This document shows positions 1 to 6,351 of a stretch of 7,588 nucleotides of DNA, in pieces. The stretch is from Legionellaceae bacterium (GTDB lineage Bacteria; Pseudomonadota; Gammaproteobacteria; Legionellales; Legionellaceae). The stretch covers positions 1 through 7,588 of the forward strand of contig CANJFK010000033.1 in NCBI GenBank assembly GCA_947473535.1. Direction: 5' to 3'. Both the position numbers and the translations under genes were made by a program. The notes under the pieces are model-generated. The model ran no database searches. It saw nothing but the letters and a program-made list of their open reading frames with translations, and was not told the origin of the DNA. Each line of letters begins with the position of its first letter. The stretch's first letter is position 1.

Positions 1-39
1 AAGAGTTAGTGCATCATACAGGCGTTGTGCTCGCGACAT
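1..39 (-). CDS. start of a leftward gene, possibly a helix-turn-helix regulator (partial)
   Basis: On the minus strand an ATG at 39-37 opens a frame that stays open to the window edge, giving only 13 residues, MSRAQRLYDALTL. A Shine-Dalgarno (AGGGAG, 52-47) lies 7 bases before the ATG, and a sigma70-like promoter with a perfect TATAAT lies just upstream at a sensible distance. Together these support a real gene start although so little coding sequence is visible. The opening residues resemble the start of YafY/DeoR-like helix-turn-helix regulators (Met-Ser-Arg-x-x-Arg-Leu followed by a Leu-rich helix), but 13 residues cannot establish a family. It diverges from the pilin gene, sharing a 76-base intergenic region. 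The start is fairly secure and the identity is a guess. Confidence 0.5.
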   Translation of the reverse strand, partial: MSRAQRLYDALTL

Positions 40-68
40 CAAAGAGCTCCCTATTTAAAGAGAAACAA

Positions 69-96
69 ATTATACGCAAAACGTGCGGAATCACAA
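69..96 (-). promoter_or_regulatory. sigma70-like promoter of the leftward gene
   Basis: On the minus strand a -35 element TTGTGA (96-91, 4 of 6 consensus) is followed after 16 bases by a perfect -10 TATAAT (74-69). Transcription would start near 62, leaving a leader of about 22 bases that contains the AGGGAG ribosome site and the ATG at 39. The promoter lies inside the pilin upstream region, so the two divergent genes may affect each other. This is a match by eye only. Confidence 0.5.
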
Positions 97-104
97 TTAA
101 TTAA

Positions 105-110
105 TGGAGA
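105..110 (+). promoter_or_regulatory. ribosome binding site that sets the pilin start
   Basis: TGGAGA, with core GGAG at 106-109, stands 6 bases before the ATG at 116. The upstream in-frame ATG at 104 overlaps this site and has no ribosome site of its own. Translation should therefore start at 116, giving the short five-residue leader expected for a type IV prepilin. Confidence 0.75.
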
Positions 111-115
111 ATGTT

Positions 116-529
116 ATGCAACAAAAAGGTTTTACGTTGATCGAGCTGATGGTCGTAATCGCTATTATTGGCATTCTTGCCGCGGTTGCTATCCCTGCTT
201 ACCAGGATTACCTTGTTCGAGCTCGTGTCACAGAAGGTTTGAATTTGGGTGCTGTTGCAAAGCTTGCAGTAGCTGAAACCGTCATGTCAAATAGTGCCTT
301 ACCAGAAAACCAAATAGCCACCGGTTATGTGAGTCCAGCGCCAACACTGAATGTGTCGTCCATTACTGTTGGCGAAAAAACCGGAGAAATAACCATCACA
401 TACACGCCGATAGCGGGTGATGGCACGCTTGTTTTAACGCCGACAGTACAGTCCAGTGGCGAGATTACATGGACTTGCACGAGAGGCACGTTAGCGTCGA
501 AATACCGCCCTGCGAATTGTAGAGGGTAG
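116..529 (+). CDS. pilA: type IV major-type prepilin (PilA/PilE family)
   Basis: This is a 137-residue prepilin, the structural subunit of a type IV pilus. The leader MQQKG is followed by the PilD cleavage and methylation site: Gly5, then Phe at +1, and Glu at mature position 5 (FTLIEL). A long hydrophobic helix follows to about residue 28 and then IPAYQDY, the classic N-terminal spine that anchors the subunit in the inner membrane and packs the fibre. The globular part is short and rich in Thr, Ser and Val, as expected for beta strands. Cys121 and Cys135 frame the C-terminal disulfide loop, ending in KYRPANCRG, close to the major pilins of Pseudomonas, Legionella and relatives. The full length is normal for PilA. 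No other pilus assembly genes are visible, so PilD, PilB and PilQ must lie elsewhere. I could not find a convincing promoter on this strand. It could also be one of several paralogous pilins, so the symbol is by family only. Confidence 0.93.
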   Translation: MQQKGFTLIELMVVIAIIGILAAVAIPAYQDYLVRARVTEGLNLGAVAKLAVAETVMSNSALPENQIATGYVSPAPTLNVSSITVGEKTGEITITYTPIAGDGTLVLTPTVQSSGEITWTCTRGTLASKYRPANCRG

Positions 530-562
530 CGTTTGTATCCTTGTGAGTCATTATAGTACTAA

Positions 563-1162
563 ATTGCCGCGTGGATGCAACGTGATTTCGTTAACGATGA
601 ACGGCGATCTACGCGGGTTTTTACGGAGTTATTTCGAAACGAATGGCAATTAGACATTGAGCCGGTACAATGGAATTTTGTCAAATCGGTTGCCAATGTA
701 TTGGATCAACCGTTGTATAAGACAATGCATTTAAAGGGAGAAAATAGAGCACCTCTTTTTTGCGTTGGACACACGTTGGATTTATATAGAGCATTGCCTT
801 ATGGTTGGCGTACAACTCCCTAAGGAATCCACACGGATTTATATATGTGGCAGCAACTTTTTCGGCATGAACAATGTATCGCTTCCAGTTGTATGGAAAT
901 CACGGGGGTTCATTTTCCATCGCCATGGCGATTAAATTGGTCTGCAGAACAACGAGAAAAAGAACTTGAGCGGTGGTATGACCTGGTTGCGGCATCTAAC
1001 GAGTTAATGATGTTTGGTTCGCTCCATCATTTTTTTCTTCAACGGATTACATCGCTTGAAATTCAACTAAAAGAGCGTGTTGCTAAACATATCCTGGCTA
1101 ACGTTGCGAAATATGTTGTGAAAACGCTGAAGAACGTGCTAGTACGTACCGGTTCCCTTTAA
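563..1162 (+). pseudogene. unrecognised reading frame broken by one in-frame stop
   Basis: One frame is open from 563 to 1162 except for a single TAA at 821-823. The first part, from a Met at 575, gives 82 residues. The same frame resumes directly after the stop (GIHTDLYMWQQLF...) and gives about 112 more, 105 from a Met at 845. The two halves look like one protein of about 195-200 residues: both are rich in Trp, Phe, His and Leu, with an amphipathic helical C-terminal third (about 1043-1150). Neither 575 nor 845 has a convincing Shine-Dalgarno, and the frame also carries stops at 554 and 560 just upstream, so the true N-terminus may be lost. I recognise no family, catalytic motif or membrane segment. 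The simplest reading is a decayed gene with a nonsense mutation; two small unrelated genes, or stop readthrough, are less likely. It follows the pilin by 33 bases, and the palindromic repeat starts 24 bases after its end. Confidence 0.45.
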
Positions 1163-1186
1163 TTTTGACAGGTAGCTCTTGAGTCA

Positions 1187-1271
1187 CGTAGCCTGGATGG
1201 AACGCAGTGTAATCCGGGAGGTTCGGAGCGTTGAAATCCCGGGTTACGGCTTTGCCTGCACCCAGGCTACG
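1187..1271. repeat. 85-base imperfect palindrome of GTAG/REP type
   Basis: The ends are perfect inverted repeats: CGTAGCCTGG (1187-1196) and CCAGGCTACG (1262-1271). Inside, GTAATCCGGGA (1209-1219) faces TCCCGGGTTAC (1237-1247), pairing with one G-T wobble. Between the two blocks the arms differ (about 12 against 14 bases), and the central loop is 17 bases (1220-1236). The 5' GTAG followed by CC-GGAT, a GC-rich middle and ATCCGGGA is the pattern of repetitive extragenic palindromes that many gammaproteobacteria carry in large numbers and that are linked to REP-associated Y1 tyrosine transposases. No transposase is in the window. It sits between convergent transcription units, so as RNA it could form a long hairpin that protects or terminates either message, although no U tract follows it directly. 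Confidence 0.8.
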
Positions 1272-1302
1272 ACAATGTATTAAGCGCCATTCGAGTCAGA
1301 CC

Positions 1303-2241
1303 CTAAATTTTTTTAAATAACGTACCGGCGATTAAAGCAGTACTGCCAAGAAACGTTTGTCGATAGATCCCCAAACGTTTTATTTTAATCATGGCAAAAA
1401 TAGAGGGGCTTTTTCTCGCGGCATCAAATTGTTTAAAAATAAACTTATTTTTTTCACTGAGTAAGTGTTCTATGGATTGCAAGGCTTGCAAGTTAAGATT
1501 GAGCGACACTCTAAATCTGCCTTTAAACAACGCATGTATATTGAGAAGACGAGCACGCCAACCCGAGTTGCTTCCAATCACATTATCCTTATGTTGGCGG
1601 TAGCGCATCGACGGACTAGGATCATAAAAAACGTCCCCCCCCGCACCGGTAATCAGTAAATAGGTCCACCAATCATGCGCTACGACATTGATGTTATCGC
1701 CGGCTTCACGCAAGCAGTTTATTGCTGCATGATTAAACAGCATGGTATTGCCGCTGCCAATGTTTTGCACAAGTGCGTTCAAAAATCCCGGGGGTTTTTT
1801 GAAGCATTCGGAATAGCCAATTTCGTTATTGTGCTCATCAACAAGCTTCGTTCGTGAGCAATAGAGTGCAAGTCGTTCACAAGGAATAGTATTTAACCAA
1901 TTAATTCCTTTTTGTAGTTTATCTGGTTCCCAAACATCATCCTGATCACAATAAGCATAATAATCGCCATTCGCTTTTTTCGAGCAGATTAATGATAAAA
2001 AGTTAGCCGCAAACCCCTTTCTTGGGCCGTGTTGGATAATAAATCTACCTGGTGGAAGCCGTGCTTGATGCCTTTTTAGTATGCTGTATGTGTTATCGTC
2101 AGAGCCGTCATCGGAAGCCCATAGTTCTATATTTTTATGCGTTTGTGAGGCGATGGAGTCTAATTGTTCATCTAAAAAACGCTGGCCATTATAAGTGGCC
2201 AGGAAAATAACAACCTTCGGCTGGTACATCAATCGGTTCAT
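1303..2241 (-). CDS. family 2 glycosyltransferase, rhamnosyltransferase-like
   Basis: This is a 312-residue GT2 (GT-A fold) enzyme that probably moves a sugar from a nucleotide donor to a surface glycan in the cytoplasm. The N-terminus has the nucleotide-binding strand and ATYNGQRFLDEQLDSI (15-30), then the SDDGSDD block (43-49). The metal-binding DxD-type motif is YCDQDDVW (97-104). GSGNTMLFN (162-170) and HDWW (189-192; Asp190 is the likely catalytic base) complete the core. This set is typical of the RfbF/WcaA-like group often annotated as rhamnosyltransferases; the actual sugar and acceptor cannot be read from the sequence. There is no membrane helix, and the basic hydrophobic C-terminus (RLGIYRQTFLGSTALIAG) may touch the membrane. 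The start ATG overlaps the pfp stop as ATGA (2241-2238), so translation is probably coupled; no separate ribosome site is evident, and Met5 is an alternative start. Just after the HDWW motif the gene has a run of eight G on its coding strand (1642-1635). It is the last gene of the barA-pfp operon. Confidence 0.88.
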   Translation of the reverse strand: MNRLMYQPKVVIFLATYNGQRFLDEQLDSIASQTHKNIELWASDDGSDDNTYSILKRHQARLPPGRFIIQHGPRKGFAANFLSLICSKKANGDYYAYCDQDDVWEPDKLQKGINWLNTIPCERLALYCSRTKLVDEHNNEIGYSECFKKPPGFLNALVQNIGSGNTMLFNHAAINCLREAGDNINVVAHDWWTYLLITGAGGDVFYDPSPSMRYRQHKDNVIGSNSGWRARLLNIHALFKGRFRVSLNLNLQALQSIEHLLSEKNKFIFKQFDAARKSPSIFAMIKIKRLGIYRQTFLGSTALIAGTLFKKI

Positions 2242-3473
2242 AACTTTTTTGTAACCAGTTCGTTTTTAAGTCGGACATAATCAGGTAGTCCATTCACGTA
2301 CGGCGGATACGCTTCGCCTTGAATGAGTGGCGTAAGGTAAGTACGACACGCATCCGTTATACTCATGCTATCGCTACCGATAAAGTCTATCGGCATTGTT
2401 TTTTCCTGATTAGCGACATTGGCTAATGGAACCTGGCCGATCGACCAACGGTAGGGGGAGTCGTGTTCGCGAACGATGGTAGGCATGATGGCGTTATGCC
2501 CGGCTAGCGCCAACTCTACGGCTGCTTTTCCTAAAGCATAGGCTTGGTCGACATCGACAGTCGACGCGATATGGCGAGCTGCTCGTTGTAAGTAATCTGC
2601 GACGGCCCAATGATATTTGAGGTTTAATTTGCTTTTTACCAGCTGGGCAATAACGGGTGCTACACCCCCAAGTTGAGCGTGTCCAAATGCGTCTCGTAAA
2701 CCCGCATCACTTAAAAATTGACCTTGAGTATTGCGTATACCTTCTGACACAACAACGACGCAGTAGCCGTAGTCGCGCACACACTCGGAAACACGTTTTA
2801 AAAAACGGGCTTCGTTAAAGGGAACCTCTGGAAATAAAATGATATGAGGTGGTTCGTTTGGCGCAGCACCTGCAAGTCCGCTGGCGGCAGCAATCCATCC
2901 TGCGTGTCGACCCATGACCTCAAGAATAAATACTTTCGTGGATGTGGCTGACATTGAAGCAACATCAAAACCTGCTTCCCGCGTTGAAACAGCAACATAC
3001 TTTGCTACGGAACCAAAGCCCGGGCATGTGTCAGTGTATGGCAAGTCATTATCCACGGTTTTCGGAATACCGATACATGTCACAGGGTAGCCGGAAGCCA
3101 CACTCATCAGTGCTACTTTATTGGCCGTGTCTTGTGAATCACCACCGCCATTGTAAAAAAAGTAGCCTATATTGTGCGCTTTGAAGACATCGATCAAGCG
3201 ATCCAGCTCTTCGCCATCATCTTTTAATTTATACCGGCAAGAGCCAAATGCGCCGGATGGCGTATGCATGAGTTTTGCGATCGCCTCATCACTCTCAAGT
3301 GATGTATCGATAAGCTCTTCCTGTAAGGCACCTAAAATACCGTTTTTCGCAGCGTAGACTTTTCCGATTTGTAGTGGATGCTGCCGTGCTGTTTGAATTA
3401 AACCACAAGCGGATGCATTAATTACGGCGGTTACACCACCTGATTGAGCATAAATTGCATTTTTAACGGACAT
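2238..3473 (-). CDS. pfp: 6-phosphofructokinase, pyrophosphate-dependent type
   Basis: The 411-residue protein phosphorylates fructose 6-phosphate to fructose 1,6-bisphosphate, probably with pyrophosphate, making the step reversible and usable in glycolysis and gluconeogenesis. Motifs (numbering from the ATG at 3473): the N-terminal phosphate loop AQSGGVTAVIN (9-19), NGGGDSQDT (108-116), GIPKTVDND (135-143) with catalytic Asp141, the substrate-binding MGRHAGW (187-193), and SEGIR (243-247). Lys138 stands where ATP enzymes have Gly (GIPGTIDND in E. coli PfkA), and Asp112 stands where ATP enzymes have Gly104; both are accepted marks of pyrophosphate use. The residue before that Asp is Gly where most of the family has a metal-binding Asp. 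The enzyme is longer than E. coli PfkA (320 residues), as expected for this clade. GTG at 3476 could start the frame, but AGGAG is only 2 bases from it and 5 from the ATG, so ATG is chosen. It lies 32 bases after barA and overlaps the next gene by 4. Confidence 0.9.
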   Translation of the reverse strand: MSVKNAIYAQSGGVTAVINASACGLIQTARQHPLQIGKVYAAKNGILGALQEELIDTSLESDEAIAKLMHTPSGAFGSCRYKLKDDGEELDRLIDVFKAHNIGYFFYNGGGDSQDTANKVALMSVASGYPVTCIGIPKTVDNDLPYTDTCPGFGSVAKYVAVSTREAGFDVASMSATSTKVFILEVMGRHAGWIAAASGLAGAAPNEPPHIILFPEVPFNEARFLKRVSECVRDYGYCVVVVSEGIRNTQGQFLSDAGLRDAFGHAQLGGVAPVIAQLVKSKLNLKYHWAVADYLQRAARHIASTVDVDQAYALGKAAVELALAGHNAIMPTIVREHDSPYRWSIGQVPLANVANQEKTMPIDFIGSDSMSITDACRTYLTPLIQGEAYPPYVNGLPDYVRLKNELVTKKL

Positions 3474-3478
3474 CACTT

Positions 3479-3483
3479 CTCCT
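3479..3483 (-). promoter_or_regulatory. ribosome binding site that sets the pfp start
   Basis: On the minus strand AGGAG (3483-3479) precedes the adjacent codons GTG (3476-3474) and ATG (3473-3471). The gap is 2 bases to GTG and 5 bases to ATG, so the ATG is the likely start. The strong site suggests that pfp is translated independently of the upstream barA, from the shared transcript. Confidence 0.7.
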
Positions 3484-3505
3484 TTATTATTTTTTGGTGG
3501 TGATC

Positions 3506-6244
3506 CTAAATAAGTATATATGATTGGCGTGAACGCTGATATTCATTTAGCACGTCGTCAATACCCTCAATTAATTGTGGAAATACCGTGTGAAGTTCAT
3601 CGATATGTTTTGCATGCCTTGCGGCATTTTCCAGACTAGCCACACAACTTTGCAGTTGTGTGACGCCGCAAAAACAACAAGCGCCATGTAATTTGTGTGC
3701 GAGTTTCTCTAGTCCTTGTAAATCACTGTTCTGGAATAGTTGCAGGAAGTCCGCACGGTTATTTTCTAATCCTTCTACAAAACGGGCAAGAAACTCAACG
3801 GCTAATGCGTGATTACCGGATACTTTCTGCACACATAACGACCAGTTAATAGCGGTTGTTTTTGTTTTCTCCAGTATCTGCAGCAAATGATGAAGTAGAC
3901 GTTTTTCATCAATTGGTTTTTGCAAACACAGTTCAATGCCGGCTTTCTGTAGGTGCTCAGTATTGAGATCGCTGCTGTTCGCGGTGATAAGGATGATGGG
4001 TGTGTTTTTATTTAGCATTGATTCTTGGCGAATCAAGCGCGCGGCATCCAGGCCATTGATTTTCGGCATTTGCAAATCAAGTAAGATGATGGAGAACCGT
4101 TGGCGGTTACAAATCGCCACGGTTTGTTCACCATCATTGACGGTTTCAATGCATGCGTTTTCGCCAAGCAATGAATTGAGTAACATGCGATTCACCGGAT
4201 TGTCTTCGGCAATGAGTAAATTGGGTTTTGCTTTGCGTAATTGCGCACGTAACTCATCGAGTTCAGCATGGCTGGTTTTATTAAGCGACGCTTGGTTAAG
4301 TACTGATTCAACGGCGTCATGCAATTTTTGAATATTGGGTGGTTTGAACAAGAGCGCTTGTGCACCTAGCGCTTGATAATCTTGAATAAACCATTTCGAG
4401 ACTAGCAGGCAGGGGATGGATTGCTTACACAATACTTGGGCTACTTGTTGTTCACAACCTTGATTCACATTGATAAATGCCAGATGACAATCCCTGTTCG
4501 AATTAAAAGCATCCTCTAACTGATTAAAGGCGTGCACTCGAACGCAATGAATGCCCCAATAACCTAATCCATTGCATAATGCTTCTAAATGCAATGGATT
4601 GTCATCAAAACAGAGAACGTTAAGATTGGCAAATCGACTGGTTTGATGTTTTTCTACTTCGTAGGCAGCCAGCTTTTCTAATGTTAAATAGACGGAAAAG
4701 GTGGTGCCTTTATGAATTTCGCTGGTGATGGAAATACGCCCTTGCATGTGTTCTGCTAGTTTTTTACAAATAACCAGGCCCAATCCAGAACCACCATAAT
4801 GTCTAGTAATGGTTGTATCCGCTTGATTGAACGCGTTGAACAATGTGGTCTGGTCGTTCGCAGAAATACCAATGCCTGTGTCAGTAACAGACACGCAAAA
4901 TGTATAAGCATTATCTGATTCGTGCTCAATATTAGTACGAATAAGAACATAACCATAATCTGTAAATTTAACCGCGTTACTGACCAAATTGCTGATAATT
5001 TGTTTAATCCGCCAGGGGTCACCCAGCACGGTTTTGGGCACGTCGACGGCAGTGGCTGGGATTAAATCGATGCCTTTATGGTGTGCATTAGGAGCGATTA
5101 ATGCTAAAACCTCATCGATGCATACGCGAATATTTAAAGGAATACAGTCTAAATGTAATTTACCAGCATCCATTTTTGAGTAATCTAAAATATCATTAAT
5201 AATGGCCAATAAATCTTGTGCGGACGTTTTGATGGTTTTTACGTAATCGAGCTGCAACGGGTCTAATTTACTTTCTAGCAATACATTGGTAAAACCAATA
5301 ATACCATTCATCGGCGTCCGAATTTCATGGCTCATGTTAGCGATAAATTCTGATTTTTGCCGACTTTTTTCTTCGGTTTTTTTCTTGTCCATGGATAATT
5401 CGATGTTTTTTTCTTCAAGCAGCTCCAGGCCTTGTTGCAAATCGATTGTAGCGATTTCAATGTGTTGGTTTAAATCGCGGATGGTGCTTAAGTGTTGTTG
5501 TTGTAGATGAGCACAGCCTTGCTCAATGATGCCTAATTCACCAGTGCTTGAGATTTTAATCTCGGTTTCAAATTCGTTACTTAGAATTTGTTTCATGCTC
5601 CGGCGTAAACGCGCAATGGGGCGATAAATTCGTCTGGATAAAATGTAATGAACAAGCAAGCCAATGAGCAAACCAGTGAGCGTGATAAAGAGGGTGGCAA
5701 TGTACATTTGATAGCGTTTAATTAACATGAATTTGCTATCCATATCGATAGATAACCAGCCAAGAAAATCATCTGCTTCAAATGCAACCGGGTTTAAAAG
5801 CGTTGTAAACGGTGTGGATGAATATAAATTTAACTTAGGCGTGGTGATGGGGGCTACAAAGGTAATCACGTAGGGTGTTAATTGTTTGCTCGTAATTTTA
5901 TCATTGAGAAATTGGGGGGGGCTAAACGGATTATGCAGCAAATGTTTGCCACCTCGGTAAGCCAGTAGTTGTCCCTTGGTATTATAAAAGGCCAGTGCTT
6001 TGATTTCTGGGTTAATCGACGACGCATCAATTAATTCTTGTAAGGCGCGGTTATCATCTCGGGATATAGCGAATTGAGCGAGCGGTAATAGTTGATTAAT
6101 GTAGGCTTCCCCTAACCGCGCCATGTGTTGTTTTAAATCATTATCATATTGGTAATTGTAAAATAGCGCGAATATCAATGCGACCAGCAATACTGGGATT
6201 AGTGTAATAATTCGAAGTTGGTATTTGATTCCGAGGCGTTTCAT
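3506..6244 (-). CDS. barA: tripartite hybrid sensor histidine kinase, BarA/GacS/LetS type
   Basis: This 912-residue inner-membrane kinase should phosphorylate a GacA/UvrY-type response regulator that drives small RNAs titrating CsrA. Order from the ATG at 6244: membrane helix about 11-29; periplasmic sensor about 30-179, placed like the sCache_4 domain of BarA/GacS; second helix about 180-202; HAMP about 202-254, then a coiled coil to about 297; HisKA with the H box [12 protein letters not shown] (His306); ATPase domain with [10 protein letters not shown] (419-428), DTGIGI (455-460) and GGSGLGL (484-490); a degenerate receiver about 541-650; a true receiver with AEDN (679-682), phospho-acceptor Asp723 in LLDLQMP, Thr754 and Lys776; and a C-terminal HPt domain with His850 in [13 protein letters not shown]. 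Length and order match E. coli BarA (918). In the first receiver Asn592 stands at the acceptor position. An upstream in-frame ATG at 6298 is rejected: the start at 6244 has AAAGGA 6 bases upstream and gives the usual [11 protein letters not shown] opening. First gene of the barA-pfp-glycosyltransferase operon. A C8 run (5921-5914) lies in the sensor coding region. Confidence 0.95.
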   Translation of the reverse strand: MKRLGIKYQLRIITLIPVLLVALIFALFYNYQYDNDLKQHMARLGEAYINQLLPLAQFAISRDDNRALQELIDASSINPEIKALAFYNTKGQLLAYRGGKHLLHNPFSPPQFLNDKITSKQLTPYVITFVAPITTPKLNLYSSTPFTTLLNPVAFEADDFLGWLSIDMDSKFMLIKRYQMYIATLFITLTGLLIGLLVHYILSRRIYRPIARLRRSMKQILSNEFETEIKISSTGELGIIEQGCAHLQQQHLSTIRDLNQHIEIATIDLQQGLELLEEKNIELSMDKKKTEEKSRQKSEFIANMSHEIRTPMNGIIGFTNVLLESKLDPLQLDYVKTIKTSAQDLLAIINDILDYSKMDAGKLHLDCIPLNIRVCIDEVLALIAPNAHHKGIDLIPATAVDVPKTVLGDPWRIKQIISNLVSNAVKFTDYGYVLIRTNIEHESDNAYTFCVSVTDTGIGISANDQTTLFNAFNQADTTITRHYGGSGLGLVICKKLAEHMQGRISITSEIHKGTTFSVYLTLEKLAAYEVEKHQTSRFANLNVLCFDDNPLHLEALCNGLGYWGIHCVRVHAFNQLEDAFNSNRDCHLAFINVNQGCEQQVAQVLCKQSIPCLLVSKWFIQDYQALGAQALLFKPPNIQKLHDAVESVLNQASLNKTSHAELDELRAQLRKAKPNLLIAEDNPVNRMLLNSLLGENACIETVNDGEQTVAICNRQRFSIILLDLQMPKINGLDAARLIRQESMLNKNTPIILITANSSDLNTEHLQKAGIELCLQKPIDEKRLLHHLLQILEKTKTTAINWSLCVQKVSGNHALAVEFLARFVEGLENNRADFLQLFQNSDLQGLEKLAHKLHGACCFCGVTQLQSCVASLENAARHAKHIDELHTVFPQLIEGIDDVLNEYQRSRQSYILI

Positions 6245-6250
6245 GCCTAT

Positions 6251-6256
6251 TCCTTT
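6251..6256 (-). promoter_or_regulatory. ribosome binding site that sets the barA start
   Basis: AAAGGA (6256-6251, minus strand) lies 6 bases before the ATG at 6244. This places the start of BarA at its conserved MKRLGIKY opening rather than at the ATG at 6298, which falls only a few bases after the predicted transcription start and inside a stem-loop. Confidence 0.65.
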
Positions 6257-6260
6257 CTTA

Positions 6261-6278
6261 AGGAACGTGCACGTTCCT
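6261..6278. promoter_or_regulatory. 18-base perfect palindrome in the barA leader
   Basis: AGGAACGTGCACGTTCCT is its own reverse complement over all 18 bases. As DNA it could bind a dimeric regulator. As barA leader RNA it could form a 7-pair stem with a UGCA loop, 4 bases upstream of the AAAGGA ribosome site. It is downstream of the predicted barA promoter and upstream of the predicted gltX promoter. I do not recognise it as a known operator. Confidence 0.55.
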
Positions 6279-6280
6279 AA

Positions 6281-6300
6281 GATTGCTTTGCGTAGCAATC
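6281..6300. promoter_or_regulatory. short stem-loop at the start of the barA leader
   Basis: GATTGCT (6281-6287) and AGCAATC (6294-6300) are perfect 7-base inverted repeats around the 6-base loop TTGCGT. In the barA direction it would sit at the very 5' end of the message. In the gltX direction it contains the candidate -35 element. No T tract follows on either strand, so it is not a normal intrinsic terminator. Confidence 0.5.
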
Positions 6301-6315
6301 AAAGTGGGCTATTAT
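6288..6315 (+). promoter_or_regulatory. candidate gltX promoter overlapping the barA promoter
   Basis: TTGCGT (6288-6293) and TATTAT (6310-6315, 5 of 6 for the -10) are 16 bases apart, which would give a gltX leader of about 30 bases. The -10 shares its bases with the barA -10 on the other strand, so the two divergent promoters would compete for polymerase. The -35 match is weak. Confidence 0.35.
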
Positions 6316-6340
6316 ATCGGAATTATCTATTAGTATCCAA
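6311..6340 (-). promoter_or_regulatory. sigma70-like promoter of the barA operon
   Basis: On the minus strand TTGGAT (6340-6335, 3 of 6 consensus) is followed after 18 bases by a perfect TATAAT (6316-6311). Transcription would start near 6304, leaving a leader of about 60 bases that contains the stem-loop, the palindrome and the barA ribosome site. The perfect -10 makes this the best promoter candidate for the three-gene operon. Confidence 0.5.
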
Positions 6341-6351
6341 TGGAGCACCTC

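Noticed and set aside
21..34. GG-N10-GC spacing upstream of the pilin, as in a sigma54 promoter
   Set aside because: Pilin genes often use sigma54, but beyond the GG and GC the bases fit TGGCAC/TTGCA poorly, and the site lies about 80 bases from the start and inside the divergent coding region.
104..115. Upstream in-frame ATG for the pilin
   Set aside because: It overlaps the Shine-Dalgarno of the ATG at 116 and would lengthen the leader without need.
531..653. Alternative open frame after the pilin
   Set aside because: About 40 codons without a start signal; it overlaps the longer frame at 563-1162 and shows no motif.
1391..1857. Rightward open frames inside the glycosyltransferase gene
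   Set aside because: They are antisense to a well-supported gene and have no recognisable product or ribosome site.
3474..3476. GTG as start of the phosphofructokinase
   Set aside because: AGGAG is only 2 bases away; the next codon, ATG, has proper spacing.
6245..6298. N-terminal extension of BarA from the ATG at 6298
   Set aside because: It would begin only a few bases after the predicted transcription start, lies in the stem-loop region, and adds 18 residues not typical of the family.
6281..6300. Stem-loop as intrinsic terminator
   Set aside because: There is no T tract on either strand, and it lies between divergent genes, where no transcript needs to end.
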